Notes under the pieces: model-generated
Database searches by the model: none
The model's input: the letters and a program-made list of their open reading frames with translations, nothing else
What the model was told of the DNA's origin: nothing
NCBI RefSeq assembly: GCF_001463765.1
Contig: NZ_BBWK01000040.1
Location: 1-64,000 of the forward strand
DNA from: Aureimonas sp. AU4
GTDB lineage: Bacteria; Pseudomonadota; Alphaproteobacteria; Rhizobiales; Rhizobiaceae
Direction of reading: 5' to 3'
Length of the DNA stretch: 64,000 bases
Shown: in pieces, positions 25,100 to 32,918 of the stretch
Numbering within the stretch: the first letter of the stretch is position 1
Layout: every line of letters starts with the position of its first letter
Program-made: the position numbers and the translations under genes

Positions 25100-26170
25100 A
25101 TGACCGACGCCTATCTGAACCGGATCGCCACCGCGGTCCCCCGCTTCGAGGTGCACGACTTCTTCCTGCGCTTTGCCGCCTCCAAGCTCCGCGACGACCC
25201 GCGCCGGCAGGCCGTCTTCCGGCGCATGGCCGATCGCGCCGGCATCGCGCGCCGCTACTCCGTGATCCCGGCGACCGAGGATCCGGAGGGGCCCGTGATC
25301 GACCGGGACGGCATGTTCCGGCGCGGCGCCTTTCCCTCCACCGCCCGGCGCATGGACCTTTTCGAGCGCGCCGCGCCCGAGCTCGCCGCCCGCGCCGTGG
25401 CGGGCCTGGAGCTCGCCGACGCGCGCGCCGCCGTCACGCATCTCGTGGTCACCAGCTGCACCGGCTTCTCGGCGCCCGGCCTCGACCTCGAGATCGTGGA
25501 GCGCGCTGGGCTCGACCCGTCCGTCGAGCGCACGCAGATCGGCTTCATGGGCTGCTATGCGGCGGTGAACGCGCTCAAGCTCGCGCGCCACATCGTGCGC
25601 TCCGAGCCGCAGTCCCGCGTCCTCGTGGTCAATCTCGAGCTCTGCACGCTGCACCTCAAGGAAACCGCCGATCTCGAGCAGCTTCTCACCTTCTGCCTCT
25701 GGGGCGACGGCTGCTCGGCGGCGCTCGTCTCGGCTGAACCGACGGGCTTCCGGCTCGACAGCTTCCGCGCGCTTCTGGCCGACAACAGCCGCGAGCTGAT
25801 GAGCTGGGCGGTGCGCGACGACGGGTTCGACATGGTGCTCTCGGGCGCCGTGCCCGCCGCCATCGCCGAGGTGCTGGAGACGCGCGGCGGCGAGGTCCTG
25901 GGCGAGGTCGCGCCCGAGCGGATCGACCTGTGGGCCGTGCATCCGGGCGGGCGCTCGGTGCTGGACGCGGTGGAGCGATCCCTTCACCTGCCGCCCGACG
26001 CGCTCGACGACTCGCGCGCCGTCCTGCACGACACCGGCAACATGTCGTCGGCCACCGTGATGTTCGTCCTGGAGCGGATGCTGCGGCGCGCCCGACCCGG
26101 CGATCGCGGCTGCGGCATGGCCTTCGGGCCGGGGCTGACGGCCGAGACCTTCCGCTTCGAGGCGGCCTGA
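25100..26170 (+). CDS. Type III polyketide synthase
   Basis: A 356-residue chalcone-synthase-fold enzyme that condenses an acyl-CoA starter with malonyl-CoA units. The catalytic triad is intact: C152 (GFMGCYAAVNALKLA), H281 (WAVHPGGRSVLD) and N314 (DTGNMSSATVMF). Bacterial relatives make alkylresorcinols, alkylpyrones or phloroglucinols. It opens a three-gene operon with a methyltransferase and a flavoprotein. The ATG at 25,100 gives the usual N-terminus; an in-frame ATG at 25,085 adds five residues. Confidence 0.93.
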   Translation: MTDAYLNRIATAVPRFEVHDFFLRFAASKLRDDPRRQAVFRRMADRAGIARRYSVIPATEDPEGPVIDRDGMFRRGAFPSTARRMDLFERAAPELAARAVAGLELADARAAVTHLVVTSCTGFSAPGLDLEIVERAGLDPSVERTQIGFMGCYAAVNALKLARHIVRSEPQSRVLVVNLELCTLHLKETADLEQLLTFCLWGDGCSAALVSAEPTGFRLDSFRALLADNSRELMSWAVRDDGFDMVLSGAVPAAIAEVLETRGGEVLGEVAPERIDLWAVHPGGRSVLDAVERSLHLPPDALDDSRAVLHDTGNMSSATVMFVLERMLRRARPGDRGCGMAFGPGLTAETFRFEAA

Positions 26171-26181
26171 GGGGCGCCGCC

Positions 26182-26892
26182 GTGGCTCCCCTGCCCCGCC
26201 GGCTCGTGACCGAACGGCTCGACGTCCTCGAGCCCGCCGACCCGCTGGCCATGGGCTCTCGGCGCGACCTTGTCCTCGTCAACCGGCTGATGTTCGCGGG
26301 GCCGATCGCCGCCGGTCTCCTGCGGCGGCACGTGGCCGCGCCGCCGCGCCGCATCCTCGAGGTCGGCGCGGGCGACGGGCGCTTCGCGCTCCACCTCGCG
26401 AAGCGCCTGGCCGAGCGCTGGCCGGGCGTCGAGATCGTGCTTCTCGACCGGCAGGACCTCGTCACGGCCGAGACGCGCCGCGCCTTCGCCGCCCTCGGCT
26501 GGCTGGCGCGCCCGCTCGCCGCCGACGTCTTCGCCCTGCCGGGCGCGCTCGGCATGGGGGACCCGGGGTTCGATTGCGTTTTTGCGAACCTCTTCCTCCA
26601 CCATTTCGAGGGCGACGCGCTGCGCCGGCTCCTGCGCCTCCTCGCGCAGATGGCGCCCGTCGTGATCGCGACCGAGCCGCACCGCGACCGCGCCTCGCTT
26701 CTCGCCTCGCGCCTTCTGGGCCTCCTCGGAGCGAACGCGGTGACGCGTCACGACGCCCCGGCGAGCGTCCGCGCCGGCTTTTGCGGTCGCGAGCTGTCCG
26801 CGCAGTGGGAGGCGCCGGGCTTCGCGCTGCACGAGGCGCGGCACGGCCCCTTCACGCAAGGTTTCGCGGCGGTTCGGGAGGGCGGGCGATGA
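26182..26892 (+). CDS. SAM-dependent methyltransferase of the PKS operon
   Basis: A 236-residue class I methyltransferase with SAM motif I ILEVGAGDGR (about residues 58-67) and FANLFLHHF further on. It begins at a GTG at 26,182 with a good GAGGGG ribosome-binding site overlapping the PKS stop region, only 11 bp downstream. It ends with an ATGA overlap into the flavoprotein gene. It presumably methylates the polyketide product; O- versus C-methylation cannot be told. Confidence 0.88.
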   Translation: MAPLPRRLVTERLDVLEPADPLAMGSRRDLVLVNRLMFAGPIAAGLLRRHVAAPPRRILEVGAGDGRFALHLAKRLAERWPGVEIVLLDRQDLVTAETRRAFAALGWLARPLAADVFALPGALGMGDPGFDCVFANLFLHHFEGDALRRLLRLLAQMAPVVIATEPHRDRASLLASRLLGLLGANAVTRHDAPASVRAGFCGRELSAQWEAPGFALHEARHGPFTQGFAAVREGGR

Positions 26893-28127
26893 GCATGCCG
26901 ATGTCGCGTCTCGAGGAAGCGCCAAGCTTGGAAGAAGCGCAAGGCTACGACGCGGTGGTGATCGGCGCGGGTCCGGCCGGCTCGGCCAGCGCGATCCTTC
27001 TGGCCGAGGGCGGCTGGCGCGTGGCGCTGGTGGAGCGCGCGCCGTTTCCCCGTCGCAAGGTCTGCGGCGAGTTCGTCTCGGGCACGAGCCGCCCCGTCCT
27101 GCGGGCGCTCGGCCTGGAGGCGGCCTTCGACCGGGAGGCGGGGCCCCCGGTGCGCCGCGTCGTCCTCATGGCGGGACGGCATGTCGTGGCCGCGCCCATG
27201 CCGGCGGACGCGGGGCTGGGCCGCGCGCTCGGGCGCGACCGGCTGGACCTTCTCCTGGCCGAGCGCGCGGCAAGCCTTGGCGTCACGCTGTTCCAGCCCT
27301 TTCGCGCGGTCGCGATCGACGGTGACCGGGACGGGGCGCGAACCCGCATCCAGCTGGAGGGGCCACAGGGAGAGCGCGTCGTGCTGGCCGCCCGCGTCAC
27401 GATCGCGGCCAACGGCTCGTGGGAGCGCTCGAACCTTCCCACCGATCTGCCGCGCCGTCACGGGCCGCGCGACGAACTGGGCTTCAAGGCCCACTTTCGC
27501 GGCGACCGCCTGACTGCGGGCGACATGCCGCTCCTCGCCTTTCCCGGCGGCTACGGCGGCATGGTGCGGGTCGACGAGGGTCGCCTGTCGCTCTCCTGCT
27601 GCATCCGCCGCGAGGCGCTGGAGCGTATCCGCCAAAGCGGCGAGAGCGCGAGCGCGGCTCTTCACCGCCACCTCGTCGCCACGACGCGCGGCATCGCCGA
27701 GACGCTGGAGGGGGCCGATCTTGCCGGCCCCTGGCTCGCGGCGGGACCGATCCGTCCGGGTCTGCGGCCCGTGCACGCGGACGGCGTGTTCCGCGCGGGC
27801 AATCTGGCGGGCGAGGCCCATCCCGTGGTGGCCGAGGGTATCTCCATGGCGCTGCAGTCGGGCTGGCTTCTCGCCCGCACCCTCATGCGTGCCGATCCCG
27901 GCGACGTCGCCGGGCGCGAGAGCGCGGCCCAGGATTACGCGCGGGTCTACAGGAGGCAGTTCGCGACCCGCATCCGCGCCGCCCGCGTCTTTGCCGCGCT
28001 GGCGGGGAGCCCGGCGGCGCACGGGGCCCTTGCGCCGGTCTTGGCGCGCGCTCCCGCCCTTCTCTCGCTCGGCGCGCGCCTCAGCGGCAAGGCCCGTGCC
28101 CTGCCGGATGCCACAGCGTTGAGATAA
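26889..28127 (+). CDS. FAD-dependent oxidoreductase of the PKS operon (geranylgeranyl reductase-like)
   Basis: A 412-residue flavoprotein of the p-hydroxybenzoate hydroxylase / geranylgeranyl reductase group. The FAD-binding site is YDAVVIGAGPAGSASAILL (GxGxxG at 26-31), with a conserved VCGEFVSG region and the second FAD motif HADGVFRAGNLAGEAHPVVAEGI. The start overlaps the methyltransferase stop by 4 bp. It probably hydroxylates or reduces the PKS product. A 16-bp palindrome covers its stop codon. Confidence 0.9.
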   Translation: MSMPMSRLEEAPSLEEAQGYDAVVIGAGPAGSASAILLAEGGWRVALVERAPFPRRKVCGEFVSGTSRPVLRALGLEAAFDREAGPPVRRVVLMAGRHVVAAPMPADAGLGRALGRDRLDLLLAERAASLGVTLFQPFRAVAIDGDRDGARTRIQLEGPQGERVVLAARVTIAANGSWERSNLPTDLPRRHGPRDELGFKAHFRGDRLTAGDMPLLAFPGGYGGMVRVDEGRLSLSCCIRREALERIRQSGESASAALHRHLVATTRGIAETLEGADLAGPWLAAGPIRPGLRPVHADGVFRAGNLAGEAHPVVAEGISMALQSGWLLARTLMRADPGDVAGRESAAQDYARVYRRQFATRIRAARVFAALAGSPAAHGALAPVLARAPALLSLGARLSGKARALPDATALR

Positions 28128-28138
28128 GCCGGCTTATC
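28123..28138. terminator. 16-bp perfect palindrome over the stop codon (GATAAGCCGGCTTATC)
   Basis: The palindrome includes the TAA stop of the flavoprotein gene and ends the PKS operon. With no loop it is a poor classical terminator, so it could instead be a protein-binding site or an RNA stabiliser. Its right half contains TTATCCCCA, one mismatch from a DnaA box. Confidence 0.4.
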
Positions 28139-28480
28139 CCCAATCCGAGGCGGTGGGACGTCGGACCGGTGCGCCGAACGAGAAACCTTGCCCCGCCGCC
28201 GAACCGAAGGCCGCGCGCCAAGGCGGCGGTGCCGGACGACGGGTGCGGGCGGGATCGGCGGAGGAGTTGCGTGCAGGGGAGGCGGCGTCGTGTGCGGTCG
28301 GTTGCATGGGACGTGTCCTTCTAGGGTTGGCTGTGTCCCCTTTGTGCGCCTGCGCCGTTTCGCCGTGATGTCGCGGCGGGTTTCGCGTCCGCCATCGGGG
28401 CGAAACGCGGCGGAAACGGTTTCCCCGGCGGCGAACCTTGCGTTACAGACGGTCTCCCTGCCTGAAGAGATGAGACATCC
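28128..28480. promoter_or_regulatory. Region upstream of the RNase D gene, 353 bp, no gene, with GTTTC/GAAAC half sites
   Basis: Short open frames here are arginine/proline-rich shadows. The notable content is a cluster at 28,357-28,424: GTTTCGC at 28,357 and 28,380, the inverted GCGAAAC at 28,400 and the near palindrome GGAAAC-G-GTTTCC at 28,412-28,424. The promoter of the RNase D gene should lie between these and 28,481. Confidence 0.45.
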
Positions 28481-29104
28481 ATGACGATCCGCGTCCACAA
28501 GGGCGACCTGCCCGATCTCGCCCGCTACACGGGGGCGGTCGCGATCGATACCGAAACGCTCGGCCTCGACACGCGGCGCGACCGGCTCTGCGTGGTGCAG
28601 CTTTCGCCGGGCGACGGCACGGCCGACATCGTGCAGATCGCGAAGGGCCAGCGCGAGGCGCCCAACCTCTGCAAGCTGCTCGCCGATCCGGACAAGCGCA
28701 AGATCTTCCACTACGCCCGCTTCGACATCGCCGCGCTCTATCATGCCTTCGGCGTGATGACCGAGCCGGTCTTCTGCACCAAGATCGCCTCGCGCCTGAC
28801 CCGCACCTACACCGATCGGCACGGGCTGAAGGATCTGGCGAAGGAGCTGATCGGCGTCGATCTCTCCAAGCAGCAGCAGAGCTCGGACTGGGCGGCCGAA
28901 ACGCTGACGCCCGCCCAGCTCGACTACGCGGCCTCGGACGTCCTCTACCTCCACGACCTGATGGCGGTGCTGCGCCAGCGCCTGGAGCGCGAGGACCGAC
29001 TGGAGCTGGCCGAGGCGAGCTTCCGCTATCTCCCGACCCGCGCCCGGCTCGACCTGATGGGCTGGGACGAGGAGGACATCTTCTCCCACTCCGTCGCCCG
29101 CTAG
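28481..29104 (+). CDS. Ribonuclease D-like 3'-5' exonuclease (short, no HRDC)
   Basis: A 207-residue DEDDy exonuclease. The metal-binding residues are D23 and E25 (AIDTETLGLD), D82 (FHYARFD) and Y149/D153 (LDYAASDV). It lacks the HRDC domains of E. coli RNase D, as usual for the short alphaproteobacterial form. It should trim RNA 3' ends in the cytoplasm. It is preceded by a region with several GTTTC/GAAAC half sites. Confidence 0.9.
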   Translation: MTIRVHKGDLPDLARYTGAVAIDTETLGLDTRRDRLCVVQLSPGDGTADIVQIAKGQREAPNLCKLLADPDKRKIFHYARFDIAALYHAFGVMTEPVFCTKIASRLTRTYTDRHGLKDLAKELIGVDLSKQQQSSDWAAETLTPAQLDYAASDVLYLHDLMAVLRQRLEREDRLELAEASFRYLPTRARLDLMGWDEEDIFSHSVAR

Positions 29105-29195
29105 GGGCGCCGGACGGCGGCAAGCGCGGCCTCGCGCGGACGTGATCGCCCGTGCGAGGCCTCTTCATTCTTCGTTAGGGTCTTTTTCGCCCGTT

Positions 29196-29211
29196 CGAAT
29201 CAATTGATTCG
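29196..29211. promoter_or_regulatory. 16-bp AT-rich palindrome (CGAATCAATTGATTCG)
   Basis: A perfect palindrome in an otherwise GC-rich 203-bp gap, 97 bp before the DUF1476-like start codon. The outward-facing ATCAA/TTGAT halves are reversed relative to an FNR/FixK box. It is a candidate operator for the DUF1476-like gene. Confidence 0.4.
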
Positions 29212-29307
29212 GTCCGCGCAGCGCTCCCTTCACACGGGCCGTCGCATGGTCGTCCCGTCGGATCCCGCGAAGGGCGGGAACCTGGAGCTTGTGGGGGCGC
29301 GAAGGGC

Positions 29308-29649
29308 ATGAGCATCGACGATCGGCATGACATGGCGGAGCGCATCTTCCTTCTTCGCGAGGAGCGCTCCTTCGCGGATCGCGCGAAGGCCGACCGCACG
29401 GTCGGGCGCTGGGCGGCGGGGCTTCTCGGCCTGTCCGGCGAGGCGGCCGAAACCTACGCGCTCGACGTCATGCGAGCGGGCGTCGCGAGCGCCGGCGGGC
29501 GGGGCGGCTTCGACCGCGTGCTGCGCGATCTGGCGCCCTTGTCCACCCATCCCGAGGCCGTGCGAACGCGCTACGCGATCGCGCTTCTGGGCGCGGTGGA
29601 GCCGATCGCCGTCGCAGCCGGGCCGCGGGCGACCGCCGCGGTCCACTGA
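29308..29649 (+). CDS. DUF1476-like protein (related to ATP synthase inhibitor zeta)
   Basis: A 113-residue helical protein. The pattern R-x2-M-x5-LREERSFADRAKADRTVGRWAAGLLGLSGEAAETYALDVM follows the DUF1476 family (helical bundle, WAA-LLGL-G-AE-YA). In Paracoccus this family includes the zeta inhibitor of F1-ATPase. Here the N-terminal inhibitory stretch is diverged, so inhibition of ATP synthase is only a possibility. The assignment is by eye from the pattern. Confidence 0.65.
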   Translation: MSIDDRHDMAERIFLLREERSFADRAKADRTVGRWAAGLLGLSGEAAETYALDVMRAGVASAGGRGGFDRVLRDLAPLSTHPEAVRTRYAIALLGAVEPIAVAAGPRATAAVH

Positions 29650-29718
29650 CGGCCGGGGTTTGCGACGGGAAGCGAACCGCGCGCCGGAAGAAAGCTCGGC
29701 GTCTCTTGGCCGCGAAAC

Positions 29719-30327
29719 CTACTCGAAGATCGGCACGTGCGGGGCGCTGTCGCGCGGCAGCGCGCCGTTGAGGCGCGGATCGGGCGTGATCTCGATCTCC
29801 TGCCCGATCGGCCGGAAGCCGGTGCGACGGTAGAAGTCGAGGGCGCGGGGGTGGTCGATCGTGTTGGTATGCAACCAGACGCGCCGGACACCCTCCGCCG
29901 CGAAGGCGCGGCTCAGCGCGAAGTTCATCAGGCGGCGGGCCGCGCCCGTCCCCTGGAGCGAGCGCGCGACGCCGAAATACTTGATCTCGCAGGCGCCCGC
30001 CTCAGCGAAGTCGAGTTCGAGAATGCCCTCGTCACGCGCCCCGACCCGGTAGGCATAGACCTCGGTTCGCGGCGAGGCGAGGATGGCGGCAAGCTCGTCC
30101 CGGCTCATGTAGAGGCGCGAGAACCAGAGATGGTCGGCACCGACATGGCGATAGAGGCCGAGATAGGTCTCGACGTCGATGCCGGGCCGCGCCTCGATCG
30201 AGCCGGCGAGGTTCGCGGGTTCGGGCCGCGGCTCCGGCGGCGCGAGGCATTCCAGCGTCGTGGCGACGGCCGCGATCATGCCGCGCTCCACGCTCTGGAA
30301 GCGCGCCGGCATCGTGTTCCCGCTCAT
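29719..30327 (-). CDS. GNAT family N-acetyltransferase
   Basis: A 202-residue acetyltransferase. The acetyl-CoA motif is seen in YFGVARSLQGTGAARRLMNFALSRAF (Q/R-x2-G-x-A/G), followed by WLHTNTIDHPRALDFYRRTGFRPIG, a typical GNAT end. The substrate is unknown. The ATG at 30,327 has a GGGGCGAAG ribosome-binding site; upstream in-frame ATGs at 30,366 and 30,468 would add residues without family similarity. Confidence 0.85.
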   Translation of the reverse strand: MSGNTMPARFQSVERGMIAAVATTLECLAPPEPRPEPANLAGSIEARPGIDVETYLGLYRHVGADHLWFSRLYMSRDELAAILASPRTEVYAYRVGARDEGILELDFAEAGACEIKYFGVARSLQGTGAARRLMNFALSRAFAAEGVRRVWLHTNTIDHPRALDFYRRTGFRPIGQEIEITPDPRLNGALPRDSAPHVPIFE

Positions 30328-30437
30328 GTCGACTTCGCCCCGTTTCGTCCGATCCGCACCGCCCATGCCACGGGACGAGGGGTCGGGGAACCCCCGGGCG
30401 CGAGGGCGTGTTTTTAGCGGATATTGGGAGGCGCGAC

Positions 30438-30605
30438 ATGACCGGCAGACGCGACGAAGACATATCACCCGCAGAGGCCCAGAACAGCGGCCCCTTCCAC
30501 CGGACGCCGCCGGGTCCGCCCGAGCGAAGCGGGGCGCCTCAAGCCTCGGCGCCGCCCTCGCCCGTGCGCCCGGACGGCGAAGCCGAGGCGCGGGACGACC
30601 GGTAA
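30438..30605 (+). CDS. Small proline-rich hypothetical protein
   Basis: A 55-residue protein that is hydrophilic, rich in Pro, Arg, Asp and Glu, and probably disordered. I do not recognise it. The case for translation is a strong ribosome-binding site (GGGAGG) six bases before the ATG at 30,438. It diverges from the GNAT gene. Confidence 0.5.
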   Translation: MTGRRDEDISPAEAQNSGPFHRTPPGPPERSGAPQASAPPSPVRPDGEAEARDDR

Positions 30606-30749
30606 GGCGACGCCTCCGGATTATCCGGGGAGCTGGCGATTACCCGCGCGGTGCTCGGAGTTCGGTGCCCCATCGCTCTCGCCGTTCGAGTGCAAGGACC
30701 GCGGTTCCGCCCAGTCGGTCTGCAGTTCGCTGTTCGAGCGCGCCGCGTA

Positions 30750-30992
30750 TCAGGCGACCTGCCCGGCGTAGATCAGCTGGATCAGGAGCCAGGACGCCAG
30801 GACCGACAGACCGATCTGCCAACCGCTTGCGCCGAGCAACCATGTCACGAGGGCTGCGAGGATGCCGATCAGCGGCATGGCAGCCAGGAGTGTCATGACA
30901 TGGACCGGGCGACCCTGGGCGACACGGCGGTCGGCACGGGACAAGCCCGCACGACCGACACCGGTGACGCTTCTTGTCGAGTCCTGGTTCAT
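30750..30992 (-). CDS. Small two-helix membrane protein
   Basis: An 80-residue protein with a polar, arginine-rich N-terminus (MNQDSTRS) and two hydrophobic segments (LLAAMPLIGILAALVTWLLG and IGLSVLASWLLIQLIY) joined by a short loop, a helical hairpin. Function unknown. A 16-bp palindrome lies 78 bp upstream of its start, so it is the most likely gene controlled from that site. The ATG at 30,992 is preferred over an upstream ATG at 31,049 that would add an arginine-rich leader. Confidence 0.6.
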   Translation of the reverse strand: MNQDSTRSVTGVGRAGLSRADRRVAQGRPVHVMTLLAAMPLIGILAALVTWLLGASGWQIGLSVLASWLLIQLIYAGQVA

Positions 30993-31069
30993 CTGTCCGA
31001 TCCGACGTCCTTGGGCGCTGAGGGGTCGAAGCCCCCTTCGCATATGCACAATCTATGCGTGCCCAGTCA

Positions 31070-31085
31070 TCACCCATATGGGTGA
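31070..31085. promoter_or_regulatory. 16-bp perfect palindrome (TCACCCATATGGGTGA)
   Basis: This dyad lies between the stand-alone HTH gene and the small membrane protein, in the promoter position of the latter. A similar half site (GGGTGAT) recurs near 31,456, upstream of the stand-alone HTH gene. It is a good candidate operator for the adjacent LuxR-type regulators. Confidence 0.5.
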
Positions 31086-31110
31086 GGTCGCACGAGATCG
31101 TTACGAATGA

Positions 31111-31365
31111 TTAACGATGGGCAGTCGCGAGAAGACGGATCACGAGCTCGGCCTGACGGTTCGTCTGCGTCTTGGCGAAGAGCGCCTTGAGATGGGTGCG
31201 CCCGGTTTCGATGCTGATGCCGAGATGACGCGAAGCATCTTGCAAACTCATGGGCTTAAGCATCAACGCGGCCAAGCGCGACTCGGCTGGGGTCAGGCCC
31301 CAGGCCGTGCGCATGTCCTCCTGCGTCGGAAGTTCGACTTCCGATCCTTTTTGGCTCTCCTGCAT
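31111..31365 (-). CDS. Stand-alone LuxR-type HTH protein
   Basis: An 84-residue protein consisting almost only of a LuxR/GerE helix-turn-helix (GLTPAESRLAALML, then SLQDASRHLGISIETGRTHLKALFAKT). It closely matches the C-terminal domain of the neighbouring 390-residue regulator, sharing the HLKALFAKT and ELVxRLL blocks. It therefore looks like a partial duplication or a truncated paralogue that kept only DNA binding. It could act as a competing or co-regulating repressor. This is inferred. Confidence 0.75.
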   Translation of the reverse strand: MQESQKGSEVELPTQEDMRTAWGLTPAESRLAALMLKPMSLQDASRHLGISIETGRTHLKALFAKTQTNRQAELVIRLLATAHR

Positions 31366-31496
31366 CCTTCCGGAAGCGACCCCTCAACGCAAAACTGGAT
31401 AATGATAGTCAACCTATACACGCATGAAGGGAAGCGCTCGTCATCCCCCGAACGGGTGATACGTAGCGGACTACTTATCACCGACACGTGTTATGG

Positions 31497-32669
31497 CTAA
31501 CAGCGCCATGATGTCGTTCCCGTCAGAAGACGGACGACGAGTTCGGTCTGTCCGTGCGTTCCGGTCTTGGCGAAAAGCGCCTTGAGGTGGGATCGCGCCG
31601 TTTCGCGGCTGACGTTAAGACGCTGCGCGGCCTCCTGGAACGCGACGGGCTCGATCAGGAGCATGGCGAGGCGCAACTCGGCCGGGGTGAGGCCGAACGT
31701 CGCCGCCATGACCTCGGCCCGTGCCGCGCCCGGTTCCGGGGCTCGCATGGTGATCACGGCAGCCACGCCCTGGTCGAGAGCGAAGGCGGGAAGCCGCCGG
31801 TGCACGGCCACCGCGCTGACGCGCCAGGACGGCCGCCCCTCCGGGCGACGCAGCCGGATGGTCCGCGTCTCGGCGTCAAAGCCGGCTTGCGGATCGAGAA
31901 CGTGCCCCACGAGATGGTCGAGTGCTTTCTGGTCCGGCGGGTGGACGGCCTCGAGCCGTCCAAAGCGCGTGGCGAGCCCGTCGCGCGCGGCCAGCAACGC
32001 TTCCGCCGTCCGGCTCGCGCCCCGCACGCGCCCGTCGCGCCCGAGCGTGATGACGGCGACGTCGAGATGGTCGAGTGACCGCGTCGTCGCCAGCATCTCG
32101 GCGGCAGCCTGGCGCAGCCGGTCGCCGGCGCGCACCGCCCGGTTGGCGGCCCGCGCGAGGATATCGAACTGCGCCCGCTCCTCCTCGGACGCAGCGCCCG
32201 CCGCCTTGTCGCGCCAGAAGACGAAGGTCAGCGTCCCGTCGTCGCGATCCTGCAGGAACTGAGCGATGACATGCTGGAACCCCTGAGCCTCCTGCCAGTC
32301 GGCGACGAACTCCCGTTCGGCGGCGGACAGGGAGGCAGGACGGTCCGCCTCGGTCAGGACGCGGCCGGGCACTCGCAGTTCAGGACGGTTCACGTAAGGG
32401 TTGCCGGCGACGTAGTGCTGGAAGTAGCTGTCGATCCAGCCGGTGCCGTAGTTCAGCATGTGGCCGAATTCGGTCGTCGGCTGCCGGAATGGATTGGCCG
32501 GCGGACCCTGCAGATAGATCGCCCCGGCAGCGGCGCGGGTATGGCCGAGAACCCGTTCGGTCACCTCCCGCCACAGGGCGGGGTCGGCGCTGGCGTCTCC
32601 GATCAGGTCGAGCGTCTCATCGAGTTGCTTGCGCACCGTGTCCACAGGCACCCCCTCGTATGCAGACAA
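31497..32669 (-). CDS. LuxR-family transcriptional regulator
   Basis: A 390-residue regulator with an N-terminal region of PAS- or GAF-like composition and a C-terminal GerE-type HTH (FGLTPAELRLAMLL, FQEAAQRLNVSRETARSHLKALFAKTGT). No acyl-homoserine-lactone-binding domain is evident. It lies 131 bp upstream of the stand-alone HTH gene on the same strand. Its upstream region (32,670-32,838) is notably AT-rich for this genome and should hold its promoter. Confidence 0.85.
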   Translation of the reverse strand: MSAYEGVPVDTVRKQLDETLDLIGDASADPALWREVTERVLGHTRAAAGAIYLQGPPANPFRQPTTEFGHMLNYGTGWIDSYFQHYVAGNPYVNRPELRVPGRVLTEADRPASLSAAEREFVADWQEAQGFQHVIAQFLQDRDDGTLTFVFWRDKAAGAASEEERAQFDILARAANRAVRAGDRLRQAAAEMLATTRSLDHLDVAVITLGRDGRVRGASRTAEALLAARDGLATRFGRLEAVHPPDQKALDHLVGHVLDPQAGFDAETRTIRLRRPEGRPSWRVSAVAVHRRLPAFALDQGVAAVITMRAPEPGAARAEVMAATFGLTPAELRLAMLLIEPVAFQEAAQRLNVSRETARSHLKALFAKTGTHGQTELVVRLLTGTTSWRC

Positions 32670-32838
32670 TAGTTTATCGCAATAATTTTCCTATGCGTAA
32701 TAACCCGGAGCCGGCGTGTCGGCATGCGTCCGGAAAGCCATGATGGCTGCTCGTTGATGTAGCTCGACCGAAACCTAAGGAAAGCTTCGCTCTCTGAGGC
32801 AGCCACAGAGCGCCCACCGTCCCACGCGTGAAGGGCAC

Positions 32839-32870
32839 GAAAAAGCCCGCGCCGGTTTCCCGGCGCGGGC
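32839..32870 (-). terminator. Rho-independent terminator of rpsA
   Basis: On the minus strand a perfect 11-bp stem (GCCCGCGCCGG arms at 32,845-32,855 and 32,860-32,870) with a 4-nt loop is followed by a run of at least five T, about 50 bp beyond the rpsA stop. A second 8-bp hairpin (32,893-32,910) lies between it and the stop codon. Confidence 0.85.
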
Positions 32871-32876
32871 TCATGC

Positions 32877-32890
32877 GTTTCACGTGAAAC
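32877..32890. promoter_or_regulatory. parS-like site, perfect GTTTCACGTGAAAC
   Basis: A 14-bp perfect palindrome identical to the core of the ParB-binding parS consensus, between the rpsA stop codon and its terminator. The flanks are C and C rather than the consensus T and A. It is one of three perfect copies in the window. Confidence 0.65.
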
Positions 32891-32918
32891 CACGGCGCCC
32901 GAGGGCGCCGGGGGAAGC

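Noticed and set aside
28131-28145. Chromosomal replication origin near TTATCCCCA
   Set aside because: Only one imperfect DnaA box, no cluster and no AT-rich unwinding element or usual ori genes.
29196-29211. FNR/FixK box
   Set aside because: The halves face outward (ATCAA-TTGAT), the reverse of the TTGAT-N4-ATCAA consensus.
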